From Meghimatium bilineatum (taxonomy: Eukaryota > Mollusca > Gastropoda > Stylommatophora > Philomycidae), in the NCBI GenBank assembly GCA_034231615.1, contig CM067306.1:46878094-46942093 (forward strand): a DNA stretch of 64,000 nucleotides, in the 5' to 3' direction. Shown one piece after another: positions 32,100 through 42,117 of the stretch. Position 1 is the stretch's first letter. Every line of letters starts with the position of its first letter. The notes under the pieces are model-generated. The model saw only the letters and a list, made by a program, of their open reading frames with translations. It had not been told where the DNA came from and ran no database searches. The position numbers and the translations under genes are program-made.

Positions 32100-32759
32100 A
32101 CCATTCGGCTGAGTTCATAGCTTGCAGTAACGAAAGCGACATTGGTTTGATATATTTTTGTAAAACATGTCTGTTGCTATATTAAGTTAGCCTTCATATT
32201 TATCGCAGGATCGATGGTTGGTTTCATGATGTATTTTTAAGCTGTACTCTTTTGGCGTGACAATGCTGTTGTGCATATTAAACAATGTATCTTTCCATTT
32301 ACCATTGTACAAAAATATGTTAATTTCTAATTTTCTTGAAATACTCGCCTTTCTTCATAAATTATCCTTTTCTTCTTAGCTGAATGTGATGTAGCCATTT
32401 TAAACGGTGTCAGTTTACGCAGTACTTCATTAAAACAAAAAATATAATTACCGGCACGATTCCACAAGATACAATTTATTATTGTTTTAAAATTTTAACA
32501 TGGAAATAACAACCTGTCTGCTACTTCCGGTCAATGTTGCCAATTTTCATAGATATAAAACCCTAACTAACTTAAAATAGCCGTATTGTTTTCTTATATG
32601 TGGCACCGTGACAGATTTCTGTTTTATACTTCTAGCTTAAAGTATTAAAACTGCAATTTTCGCAATTAAATGAGACAATTGCAATACCCTTCGTGCGGGC
32701 CGCACAAGTGTTTGCAAAGGGTCGCATGCAGCTCGCAGGCCGCATGTTTGACATACCTG
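32100..32759. other. no recognisable gene
   Basis: AT-rich; nothing recognised except a short ggccgcacaagtg...gcaggccgcatg stretch near 32700-32750 typical of a transposon end. Confidence 0.4.
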
Positions 32760-33020
32760 TTGTAGAGTGTGTCATTTTATACACCTACATGTTTGGAATG
32801 GAAAAAAGAAAGATATTTTTTGGAATCTTTATCCAATATGTGTACAAGAATATACAGTACTGACTTTTATTCGGAGAGAGATGAGCCTTTTTTGGGGTGG
32901 GGGAGAGGAGGGGTTGTTATTTACGAGTGATTTGATTATTTAATACACTTCGTAATAGATGCGTAACATGCGCAATACTTCTACTTCTGCGTTCGTTCTC
33001 AAACTCCTGCAATTTAGATT
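32760..33020 (+). repeat. direct duplicate of 34780-35075 (first copy)
   Basis: Starts tgtagagtgtgtcattttat and shares acacctacatg, atgtgtacaa, tatacagtactg, gagagatt-like, cgtaatagat and cataacatgcgcaatacttc with 34780-35075. It ends in an SR1 3' sequence in reverse (ctgcgttcgttctcaaactcc). Confidence 0.75.
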
Positions 33021-33159
33021 CCGGAGAAAGGAAGACCTTATGTCATTGTTTACAGCATTGATTCAAAGAGTGTTTATTATGTGCGGAATCTAAACATTTT
33101 AGTTTGCTATGATATTTTATGTTTTATGATGTTGTTTTGTGAAAAGCTACTGCCATATG

Positions 33160-33300
33160 TGTTTGTATTTTCTCTTGATGAGTCTCTACTTCAGTCAATG
33201 ATATTCTGTGATGGAACTGTTGCTTATTTTCACCTGCTTTCGCCATTGTGTCAGCTTTGTCATGTCCTGCAATTCCACAGTGTGCAGGGAGCCTGCCGAA
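33160..33300 (-). mobile_element. I-type LINE RNase H fragment
   Basis: In plus-strand terms the words ctcttgatgagtctctacttcagtcaatgatattctgtg and ccacagtgtgcaggga match 28405-28545 of copy D almost base for base. Only the last RNase H segment (HCGIAG...) survives. Confidence 0.7.
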
Positions 33301-33399
33301 CTACACCCTGCTAATCTGCTGGAGCTTAATAAGGAACGCAGAAGAAGAAAATATGCCATAAAGTAAGTACAGCATGGCTGCGATATTTTTGCACTTCAT

Positions 33400-33560
33400 C
33401 CTGGCGCCATGTCATCAATATGTCTTTTTGGTCATAGTAACCTGACATGAAATGGACCACCCAACTACATCCCAAAGCTACTTAGTCTCCTTTAAGTATA
33501 CCATTGACATTGGCACAAACTGTTACTGTTCTCTGCTCTACTTTCGGGCCCAGAAAACCA
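33400..33560 (-). repeat. SR1 short retroposon, partial
   Basis: In plus-strand orientation: catcaatatgtctttttggtcatagtaac, ctacatcccaaagctacttagtctcc, tactgttctctgctctactttcgggccc. This is the reverse of the SR1 5' half. Confidence 0.55.
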
Positions 33561-33573
33561 AGACATTCTAGAA

Positions 33574-33770
33574 CAGTATTTCCCGACTTTTTTTTTACCA
33601 TGACCCAACTATGTCTTTCTAAAATTCGGATGCCCCCGCACCACTATGTAACATATACATATTTTTAATATTCAAAATTATATTATTCCCCGCCCACTCC
33701 ACCCCCCCCCCCCCCCCTGAAGAATCAAATTGCCTTCCTTTGGGGTGTGGGCCCCACGTGGGAAACACTG
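33574..33770. mobile_element. hAT-type MITE with 8-bp target-site duplication
   Basis: 197 bp with short inverted ends (CAGTATTTCCC ... GGGAAACACTG) and flanks TTCTAGAA and GTCTAGAA, a 7/8 match of the length hAT elements create. It has no ORF and holds a 16-nt poly-C tract (33702-33717). Confidence 0.8.
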
Positions 33771-34059
33771 GTCTAGAATATAAGACCTACTAGCAAATGA
33801 AAATTAAGCAATATTAGTGACTAATTTAACAATTCAAATGATTTCATTGGTCACTATACACTGTAATATACAGCCAAAGAAAACACCGGGAATAGTCAAT
33901 TGTGTCGTTTTAGAAGGCTTAGATTTCCCAAAGGAAAAGAGTCGGTACAATATCATGTATTGAACATATTGAAAGACAGCAAGTAAAATATTTTTACGAT
34001 TTTATTATAATATTATTTTAAACCGGGAAAAACCTGCGGTCACCTTATAAGAATGAACC

Positions 34060-34270
34060 CAAACTAAATACCAATAAGAACAAAAGAATATCCGGACGTA
34101 AAGCCAAAGGTAGACCAAGAAAACGATGAATAGAAAGCATCAAAATAGTCTTGAACAAACATGAACTTAATGCAACAACAGCGACACATCTGGCCTTGGA
34201 ACGACTGCTTAAGTTCCTACTGCTACACTTTAGGGCAAGTGTGAATTCAATCAACCATCATTCACCTGGG
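34060..34270 (+). mobile_element. RTE-like LINE 3' fragment
   Basis: The plus strand reads RKAKGRPRKR-stop-IESIKIVLNKHEL and TTATHLALERLLK, the GRPRKRWI end block of RTE-like ORF2 with TGG mutated to TGA. It is related in form to the fragment at 53950-54260. Confidence 0.55.
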
Positions 34271-34779
34271 GACAGACAGTGAACAATAGATTTCCCATTA
34301 GCCAATATATTTTATATCGTAGACGGTCACGCCGGAAATACAGGTAATATCGAGAAATCACGTGAAGGTGGTAGAGTGAATGGTGAAAGAGTACCTACGT
34401 TCGTTTATTTGTTTTAAAGAAGAAGGGATAAAAACCTGGAAACTTCATCTTTACCCCTCACTTTTCACCCACAATGGAAATGGAATCTAGGTCATATTCA
34501 TTGACGGAATTGGGATATCCCTGGAGTACAATGGGTGCTCTCTTCAGACTCTGAAACTGTAGAAGCGATGGATGGTATCTTGGTCGTTAACTTTGGCGGC
34601 TGCGAAGTCGTTAACCCTGGATACATCTGCCGCTACCGGGTGAACTGCGTAATCCAATCTGGTCACAGGAAGACAATCCGATCATCCTATTTCACCTGAA
34701 CAACTGCATGATATTTGTTACCTGATGGTTTGATGAAACAAACGAAGAATGGGGGGGGGGAGGGGGGGAGGTGTTTGTA

Positions 34780-35075
34780 AATCTTGTAGAGTGTCATTTT
34801 ATACACCTACATGCATCGAATGAAAAAAAGGAAGAGATGTTTCGGAATCGTGTCTCAGATATGTGTACAATACTATACAGTACTGGCTTTCCTAGGAAGA
34901 GAGATTAGATTAGTTTGTTTATTTTTGTTTTGTTTTGTTTGGGATGGCGCGATTAATATTTAAGATTGATTTGCCTATTTAACAGTAACACAACTGTAAA
35001 CTTTGTAATAGATCCATAACATGCACAATACTTCTGCGTTCCTTCTCAAACTCCTGCAGATTAGCAGGATGTATA
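34780..35075 (+). repeat. direct duplicate of 32760-33020 (second copy)
   Basis: Carries the same order of words as the first copy but with extra T-rich sequence in the middle (34915-34970). It also ends in an SR1 3' stretch (ctgcgttccttctcaaactcctgcagattagcagg). Confidence 0.75.
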
Positions 35076-35149
35076 GAAAGTGATAATACGTACTATGTAT
35101 TTAAGACTGATAAAAACAGAATATAAGCACAAGTGAAAGAAGATGCACA

Positions 35150-35485
35150 CAACTGCAGAGCCAAATGACCCTTACCATCAAATATCACGCAAAGAACAAA
35201 CCATCATCTGCGAAATGGCTACAACAGACTGAGAAGTCACATGTTCCGAAAGCTAAATATTGGCGAGAGAAAAACTGTGCACTGAGTCCAGAGACTGTAG
35301 AACACATTCTTTATGCATGTGTCAACTCTACCAAGAAGAAGGTATGGCTTACTGGAGATGGCATTACTTCCAGACATGAGGGTTCCATGGATTACCTGAA
35401 GCGAATCGCATAATTCATTGAAGCTTTTGACTATGTAACCTGATATCTGACCGACGAATGATGAAAAATAAGAAGCAAGATGTAT
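35150..35485 (+). mobile_element. I-type LINE C-terminal fragment
   Basis: The frame 35165-35413 reads ALSPETVEHILYACVNSTKK (C/H knuckle) and VWLTGDGITSRHEGSMDYLK, then ends. Relatives have HILQTCPLFDDVRTKIWPQE. It is followed by a degraded tail (aaaaataagaagcaag). Confidence 0.6.
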
Positions 35486-35674
35486 TCTGGAGAATGGCAT
35501 ACGTCGTGTCATGGTTTACAGCTTTGTTGCGATGTCTGCGCCTTAATAAGCGCACGTAATAATGTAGTTGACAGAAAAGACTGGATAGGTGGGCAAAATA
35601 CAGACGCGGGGCAAATCCAGCCCGTGAATTCATTTTTACTGTCTCTAGGCTGATAGAAGAGTGATATATCTTCT

Positions 35675-35935
35675 TTGTTCGTTTTCTAGCGAACTCCTAT
35701 AGAGTATCCGGAGCAAGGAATACGCTGTCTCACGGTGTGCAGCTTGGCTCCGATATCTGTTCCTTTCGGTCTTAAGCATAACAACTGGGTCAATTTGATC
35801 ATCTATAGGACAGTACAGTATAGGGGGGGCTACCGACTCAAACTTCACTCTAAAAAACCTCGTCATCTCTCACGACGTGCATGTCATGAAGCAGTGTCCC
35901 TATTATTTGCTCCCCCATGGGACACTGGCAACTCA
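35675..35935 (-). repeat. SR1 short retroposon, partial
   Basis: In reverse: gggggagcaaataataggg, cactgcttcatgacatgcac, and aaccgtgagacagcgtattcc then an SR1 3' part. A second fragment (35460-35545) lies just to the left. Confidence 0.55.
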
Positions 35936-35939
35936 CAGA

Positions 35940-36629
35940 AATATTCATGTAAATTAAATTATTTTTACCCTCCATTTATTACCAAAACAAAAAAACAATT
36001 CACTCTAGCGCGTGAGCTGTCGATCTCGTAGACCAACCAATAACTTTCTTTCTTTCTTTTGTTCGATACTAATGTTTGCAACGTCTGACAAGTCTTACGG
36101 ATGAACTCCACTGTTCTCTGAAGCTCCTGTTTGATTTCATATATATTTGCTGCAGGGTTGAGACGCTGGGCCAGTACGTCTCTAACAATTTTTCAATCGA
36201 TAATAAGCGACACTGCTGTAACACTTGAAAATAGTAAGCTTCAGTATCTGTAAAATATAATAGTAAAAATAGTAACTGTAAAATAGTACTTACGCGGAAC
36301 ACAAGTTTGCTGAATGTTACGATGTACGCACAGACTATCGGACTAGTTGGTATTAGTGCAAAAAAATACAAATATTATACAATATATTTTCACGTTTCAA
36401 CGTTTTAAGATCTTTTTTAAAAAACCCACAAAACACTGAACAAACAGTACCATTATAACAATACTAATTTTTAAAAACCAAATAAATACACACACGTGAC
36501 GAGTATTTGCAGTTAATATAATACGACAAATCGACAACAAGTGAGACTGTTATAAAACTGTATAACAATAATACTTACCTAGAATACATGTTTGATGATT
36601 TAGGTTTGAAGACCTTAAGGTTGAAACGC
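35940..36629. other. no recognisable gene
   Basis: A minus-strand 100-codon frame (36069-36371) has no domain I recognise. The rest is AT-rich. Confidence 0.4.
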
Positions 36630-36810
36630 TGAATATGTCTTCTTCTTCATCGTTCATTCTCAAACTCCTGCTGCATCTCCTTTGTAGCAAGACCATTGTC
36701 CTACTAGATTTCTAGCAAGATGTAGTCCAGAGAATGGAAATGCGTTCTGCCACAGTTTTATTTGCGCCAATGGCCCGGCACATCCGTCTTCGGCAGGTGA
36801 ATATGTCTTA
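36630..36810 (-). repeat. SR1-related short retroposon (subfamily 2)
   Basis: Reads ttctcaaactcctgctgcatctcc, gcaagaccattgtcctacta, gatgtagtccagagaatgg and gccaatggcccggcacatccg. It shares a 20-bp insert (gaccattgtcctacta) with copies at 41590-41790 and, weakly, 55050-55210. Confidence 0.6.
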
Positions 36811-36889
36811 TATTCTATTATTTGTATTTATTTATTTTTGTAACACTACTCTATAGTCCGTGTGTTTATCATAAAACATGTCTAACGTT

Positions 36890-36970
36890 TAAGAGGAAAT
36901 ATAATACCAGAAATTGCAGAAGAGCAATGTGGATTACTGGAAGGAAAAGACTATACATATAAAATAAATT
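36890..36970 (+). mobile_element. RTE-like LINE fragment, RT start
   Basis: The plus strand reads IPEIAEEQCGLLEGKDYTYK and NSLLIERAF, matching the EEQFGFRKNKGTREA...R block of RT. The next RT text starts only at 37655, after two short elements, so this copy is interrupted. Confidence 0.55.
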
Positions 36971-37034
36971 CCCTATTGATTGAGAGGGCATTTTGGGAGC
37001 GAGGGAGAGGTAGCATATCCTATTCAGGAGGTAG

Positions 37035-37207
37035 CCCTCAATCCGATATTTTTTGGCTCTAGTGATTCTCTAGACAATATAAATACGTTCAGTAGTTTGC
37101 CATTGCTTTCTGAGCGGTCTAGATGCACTTTTGCCAGTGTCGAGATTCGAACCCACAATCTTGGCCGTCACAACCAGCTCTGTTCCACACCTCCACAGAG
37201 CCGACAA
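37035..37207 (-). repeat. tRNA-derived SINE (second family)
   Basis: In reverse it reads gtggaacagagctggttgtgacggccaag (A-box region), then gtgggttcgaatctcgacac (good B box GGTTCGAATC), then a body ending aaaaatatcggattg. The B box and the tRNA-like order support a SINE. A degenerate relative is at 63545-63665. It sits between two halves of an RTE RT fragment. Confidence 0.65.
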
Positions 37208-37231
37208 GGCACTAAAGTGCAAAATGACCCG

Positions 37232-37392
37232 TACTTGCAGTGACGCCCGGGGCGGAATCATAATTTTCCGCCCTTGTGACATTAAAAAATGTCAGTGATT
37301 GTGAAAGACTGGAAGAAAATAAATTTGCCTCCCTCCCGATGATGCCGCCCGGAGCGGTACGCACCCCTCGGCCCCCCTGGCTACGCCACTGT
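37232..37392. mobile_element. putative MITE with imperfect inverted ends
   Basis: Ends are cagtgacgcccggggcgg on the left and cccccctggctacgccactg on the right. CAGTGGCGTAGCCAGG-type ends recur on non-autonomous DNA transposons in many animals; here the left end is degraded. No clear target duplication. Confidence 0.45.
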
Positions 37393-37510
37393 GTACTTAT
37401 GCTTCATATATTATATATAGTAAAGCATTTGGTAAGTTGAAGGATTCAGAATTTTTTTTAGAAAAACGCGATGTTGATGAGAGAGATCTTTAAAATAAGT
37501 AAGAAATAAG

Positions 37511-37642
37511 CAGCGCTGGATTTAGACTTCATAAGGTCCTAAGCTATTTGAGATATGGGGGCCAAATATTATGTCAGTACCAAATATGATTTTGGGAGCC
37601 CTAAGCTATAGCTTGTTTAGCTTATAGGTAAATCCTGCACTG
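37511..37642. mobile_element. hAT-type MITE with 8-bp target-site duplication
   Basis: 132 bp bounded by CAGCGCTGGATTTA and TAAATCCTGCACTG (imperfect inverted ends). Flanks GAAATAAG (37503-37510) and GAAATATG (37643-37650) agree at 7 of 8 bases. There is no ORF. Confidence 0.8.
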
Positions 37643-37654
37643 GAAATATGTGTT

Positions 37655-37820
37655 GGAAACAAACAGCTACGATGAGGGTTGACAGTAATGTAGGAGAATT
37701 CCAAAAGATAGAAATTAGCGTCAGGCAAAGATGTGTAATATCTCCAGATTTTTTCCCTCTGTGTACAGAGAACATTATGCGAAACATATAAACCATGCCA
37801 GGAATAGCAGTTGGAGGTTT
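37655..37820 (+). mobile_element. RTE-like LINE fragment, RT motif B region
   Basis: The plus strand reads VGEFQKIEISVRQRCVISPD and FFPLCTENIMRN, corresponding to RRGVRQGCILSPSLFNIYTENI in the intact copy; the Gly of QG is Arg-Cys here. It is the continuation of 36890-36970. Confidence 0.55.
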
Positions 37821-39570
37821 GAATCTGAATCCTGGGGGGGGGGGGGGCTACCGACCCCTACCAGGCGCGTCCACAGGTGGCGGATGGTGGAGGGCACTCC
37901 ATAAATGTACATATATGGAGTGTTTGCTGCAATTAAGCAGACGCGGACCAAACCGGTGCTGTTGCCAACCAGGACGGGGCATCAGTCGGTGCTGATATCC
38001 CCACTGAAATACCCCATGTGTCCAGTGACGGGCAGCTTCAAGCGAGTATGAGCCGCTATAAGCTCACGCTGCTGGCGTGGAGTTATCAACTCCATGCCAG
38101 GAGCGCGTTGGGGAAGGGGGGGGGGGATTTTTTTTCTTTTTCGAATAATGAATAAACTATCTGGGACAGATTTGGGAGCCAACATAAAAACCATAAGACA
38201 AGTCTATGTATGTCACATTCGTCCAATTCTGGAATATGGATTGACCACATATGCAACAGCAGCAAATACCAATCTTCAAAAGCTGGACAAAATTCAAAAT
38301 GCAGGTTTCCGAATCATAACAGGAGGACTAGGAGCACACCTATAACATCAATGGAAGCAACAGCAGGATTACAAAACCTAACAGACCGCAGGGATGAGAA
38401 AATCGCAATAATGACAGCAAAATTTAGACGCCTGAAACATCACCCTATGCATGAAAAAACAAAAGAACTAACAAAAAACAGACTGAAAAGACCAAGCTTC
38501 AATCACCTATCAAAAAAAACTTATGAAAGCCAATAAAGAAGTATCCAGCAACAATCCAGATGAATGGGAACAGCTAGAAGCATATCGCAACATCACAAAC
38601 ACTTCACCCATATATACTGCAAAACTTACAATACCAGGCAATGAGAGCAAAACTATGGAAACCCCTACTGCCCTTAAGGCAAAAACACTTGATCACCTAG
38701 ACACCCAATACCCTACCTCACAGTGGATTCATGTCTCCACAGATGGATCATCAGAGGGTGCAGTAAAGAAAGGAGGAGCTGGGATACTAATACTCATACC
38801 AAACACCCCAAAACTAGAACTCACAATCGCTACTGGCAAATTATCAACAAATTACAGGGCAGAGCTACAAGCAATCTTGGAAGCATCAAAGGCTCTAGAG
38901 GAACGGGGGCTCAAAGGAGCTAACATAGTCTTCTTGTGTGACTGCATATCAGTACTCCAAACCATCCAAAAGGAACCTAAAGATCTCCTAACAAAAACAA
39001 CTGTAGAACTTCTAAATCAACTATCTGCCAACAATAAAGTTGTGCTGCAGTGGATCCCTGCACACTGTGGAATAGCAGGAAATGAAGGAGCTGACAGACT
39101 GGCAAAAGCAGGTGCTAAAAAGGAACAATTCCGGCACAGAATATCACTGACTGAAGCAAAAACCCTCATCAAAGGAAAATACATACATACATGGAGTCAG
39201 AGAACAGGCAGTAACTTTCCACAGGACCCTATTCTAAAGCTAAACAGGTCACAACAAACCACAATTTTTAGACTTCGCACAGGACACTGCAGACTACAAG
39301 CACATCTCCACAAAATTAAGGCTGCCCAAACTGACCAATGCCCATGTCATACGGGTCCCCAGACTCCAGAACATATTCTTCAGACATGCCCACTCTTTGA
39401 TGACGTGAGAACCAAAATATGGCCTCAAGAGACAGATCTGAAGGTGAAGCTGTGGGGCAACCGTGAGGACCTCCTGCTGATGACTGAATTCATGGAGGCG
39501 GCCCAACTTCCTGTATAGACTTATGAGCATAGGAAACTGATCGCAGAAGAAGAAGAGGAATCTGAATAAT
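37800..39570 (+). mobile_element. I-type LINE copy E, internally deleted: 5' UTR joined to RT thumb and RNase H
   Basis: The 5' part (37860-38140) aligns in reverse with copy A (aagcagacgcggaccaaac, ctgatatccccactgaaata, cgggcagc, agcgagtatgagccgctataagctc). At about 38145 it jumps directly to the RT thumb (KLSGTDLGANIKTIRQVYV), skipping EN and the RT palm. It ends with an intact RNase H ORF and the tail ggaaactgatcgcagaagaagaag. It is very close to copy D in the shared part, so the deletion is relatively young. Confidence 0.85.
38523..39518 (+). CDS. RNase H ORF of LINE copy E (331 aa, intact)
   Basis: A 331-codon open frame with all four RNase H catalytic acids visible: Asp in STDGSSEG (~74), Glu in NYRAELQAIL (~114), Asp in IVFLCDCISVL (~140) and Asp in GNEGADRLAKAG (~191). 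It is followed by FRLRTGHCRLQAHLHK and a C/H knuckle (CPCHTGPQTPEHILQTC, ~288-304). This would cut the RNA strand of an RNA-DNA hybrid. It begins at an internal Met after a frameshift, so it is part of a longer polyprotein. Two 1-bp indels upstream (near 38330 and 38515) separate it from the RT thumb. There is no RT in this copy. Confidence 0.85.
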   Translation: MKANKEVSSNNPDEWEQLEAYRNITNTSPIYTAKLTIPGNESKTMETPTALKAKTLDHLDTQYPTSQWIHVSTDGSSEGAVKKGGAGILILIPNTPKLELTIATGKLSTNYRAELQAILEASKALEERGLKGANIVFLCDCISVLQTIQKEPKDLLTKTTVELLNQLSANNKVVLQWIPAHCGIAGNEGADRLAKAGAKKEQFRHRISLTEAKTLIKGKYIHTWSQRTGSNFPQDPILKLNRSQQTTIFRLRTGHCRLQAHLHKIKAAQTDQCPCHTGPQTPEHILQTCPLFDDVRTKIWPQETDLKVKLWGNREDLLLMTEFMEAAQLPV

Positions 39571-39579
39571 ATATGATAT

Positions 39580-40170
39580 GTTGACGATAAAGTTCTATTT
39601 GGAGGTAGCAAACAAGAACTTGAATCCCTGTTACGCACGGTAGTAAAAGTAAGTGAAAACAAAGGCTTCAGTCTAAATAATAAGAAAACTGGTTGTCTTA
39701 AAGAAATACGCACAGCCAAAATTCAGTATTAATATCAATGATGCAAAATTGGATCGTGGATAAAGACAAGTATTTTGACACCGTTTTAATATCAGATGGC
39801 CGGTGATCCATTGAAAATAATAGCAGGATAACACAGGCCAAATCAACATTTCAATATCACTGTAGACGCGAGTTCGAGTCCTATGGCGTTATATTGAGCC
39901 AATCATTTTTTATGGATTTGAAGCTTGGACGGTAAACAGAAGTACCTAAAATAATCTGGAGGCAACTGAGATGTGATTTTTAAGAAGAATGGTGAAATGT
40001 CATGGGCAGCCAAGAAAACTAGTGTAGAAGACGCTGGAGTAAAACGACACATTATAGCAAACAGGAAAAGAAAATCAAGATATTTAGGGCATATAATGAT
40101 AAAAGTAACACTTGAACATTCAGTAACCACCGGAAAGATCAAGGGGAGAAGTTACAGATGAAGATAAAGA
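39580..40170 (+). mobile_element. RTE-like LINE, degraded RT end to C-terminus
   Basis: The text ADD-like KVLFGGSKQELES, RTVVKVSENKGFSLNNKKTG, then RRMVKCHGQPRKL-like and RKSRYLGHIMIKVTLEHSV, VTTGKIKGRS in various frames is the RTE ORF2 order after motif C. It begins immediately after the tail of copy E. Confidence 0.55.
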
Positions 40171-40445
40171 GAGAAATTCCTGGATGTCTGGTCACTGTGG
40201 CACACACACAAAAAAGACGTCACCAACTGAAACTATTAACAACGCCAAGAGGCAGAGAGTTGTAGGTAAACATGATCGTCTACGCCACTCGGCATGGCAC
40301 TTATCTGATTAAAGCAACTTCTGTCATGCGCTGTTCATTTCGATGGTTTGTAAATCTCTCCTCTTTTCTTGATATGAAGCTTCATTCTTTTCATGTATAC
40401 GCTCTCTTCAGGTTTGTAGATACTGTCTCCACAAAGGAAAGAGGA

Positions 40446-40461
40446 GGGGGGGGGGGGGGGG
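40446..40461. repeat. poly-G tract (16 nt)
   Basis: Sixteen consecutive G bases. Confidence 0.95.
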
Positions 40462-40559
40462 TACCTAAATTTAAAAAAAAAGATAATCCATGCGTTTTCG
40501 TGTGTTAAAAGTAATGAATTGCTAATTGCTAATGTAGGGGTGTGAATACACCACACACC

Positions 40560-40897
40560 TCCATTATCTACAGGCCTGACTTTCCTCCCTCTTTGACCAA
40601 CTCATCGGACCGATCATTTCGAGAGACACCACAGTGAGATGGTGCCCGTTGAAGTATAACTGTGCTCTTTTTTGCTTGCTGTGTTGTTTAGTTTGTCTCT
40701 TAGATGTTGCAGTTTACCACCCATGAGAGTCTACAGAACAATTAGTGAATCTGTGAAGATGACCACTTGTTGACATTCTGAGACAGTGTCAAGTATTACG
40801 AGAGTAGCTTGTTCTATTGTGTGAATCTCATCTTCCGTCGATAACTGATGTGTTGGACCATTGTTGCAAGTAAAACAACGACACAACACATTTCCAT
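40560..40897 (-). mobile_element. I-type LINE RNase H fragment
   Basis: The minus strand reads EDEIHTIEQATLVILDTV, QQVVIFTDSLIVL, then GGKLQHLRDKLNNT and SHCG-like text. It holds the Glu and third Asp regions of RNase H. Its upstream end abuts the SINE at 40903-41186, which probably inserted there. Confidence 0.6.
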
Positions 40898-40902
40898 TCT
40901 GT

Positions 40903-41186
40903 AGTAAAGTAAGTAAGTAAAAGTAAAGTAACCCATATAATTTATTAATGCCGTAGGGGTGTGAGATGTTAGCGATCTCACATTTCACAGGCTTTGCAAA
41001 TGAGGGCGGTAGCCATCTCCTCTCCCTCGCAGTCTTTACTTCCCGGATTAATCCGGTACCTATTTAAGGCTGGGTCGACCTGGGAGCCGTTGCGATCTGA
41101 AAACATTTCCGCCTCAACTGGGGAATGAACCCAGGACCACTCATATGCGAAGCCAGTGTGCTAACCACTGCGCTAACGCGGCTATG
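40903..41186 (-). repeat. tRNA-derived SINE, near full-length
   Basis: In reverse it begins gccgcgttagcgcagtggtt (A box) and carries ggtcctgggttcattcccc (B box) at the usual spacing. A body follows (gactgcgagggagaggagat, gctaccgccctcat, aacatctcacacccctac), then a tail of TTAC repeats (ttactttacttttacttact). Copies also at 52341-52592 (+) and 32034-32078. The head is a polymerase III promoter by form; mobilisation would need a LINE. Confidence 0.85.
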
Positions 41187-41589
41187 TAGACTACATCCTG
41201 AATGAAATGTTGTAGGACTATTGTCCTGTTACAAGAGAGAACAAGCGGGAGTTTGAGAATGAACGATGAACAAGAAGAACATCAACATTGTAGTTGGAAC
41301 AGACCTTCCTGTAGGTATGGCCTTTGGACGTAATAGTTTTCATCATAAGCCATGTCATGCTACATATCGTTTCAATTATTTCTTCAGAAGGGAGAGATTA
41401 GTCTCCTTTCCATCTTATCAAGATTTTCTTCACTCATGTTCTTACTGCGACTGGTTTTTATGATGCCGTACTTGATACCTTGGCCATCTGAGGGCTATCA
41501 AACACCACCTGATGTTCTCTTGCTGTTATCAAGGGAAGTTGTACAGACTATGGGAGAAAATCCCAAAAGAAAACAACTGCTGCCTTGTA

Positions 41590-41790
41590 ATTATTCTTCT
41601 TATTCAGCGTTAATTCTCAAACTTCCGTTGAATCTCTCTTGTAGCAGGGTCATTGTCCTACTATAATTCCAGTAAGATGTAGTTCAGAGAATGGAAATCG
41701 TTGTGTTGCATCTGTATTTGCCCCAATGGCACAACAAATCAGTCTTCGGCGGAATGCCGTGAAATAATCTACGGGACTTGTAATGACAAT
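41590..41790 (-). repeat. SR1-related short retroposon (subfamily 2)
   Basis: Reads ttctcaaacttccgttgaatc, gcagggtcattgtcctacta, gatgtagttcagagaatgg and gccccaatggcacaacaaatc. See 36630-36810. Confidence 0.6.
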
Positions 41791-42117
41791 GGCTAATTGA
41801 GAAAACCCAGACAGAAAACTGTTTATGCATTGCAATTTTTTAAAAGGAAAAAATACCAGACACAAATCACCTTGACCATCCCACTGATGAGGTACTGAAG
41901 TCGGCGGTACCGGGCCTTGATAGCGCACCGACAACTATAGTATCACGCTAGACGCATCACTATGTATGGATTTTTGATCTTTTTAAGTGTTTGTTACTTT
42001 GTACGCGACATTTGTTACATTCTGTTCCGGCTAGATGTGTGTAGCTTTCTTCCGTTCAGCATCCAGCTCTAGATACAACGAGCTGCACTAAAGATTAAAA
42101 CATGACTATAATGATAT

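Noticed and set aside
37795..37995. Gly-rich open frame at the poly-G tract
   Set aside because: It arises from the G homopolymer and LINE 5' UTR; not conserved.
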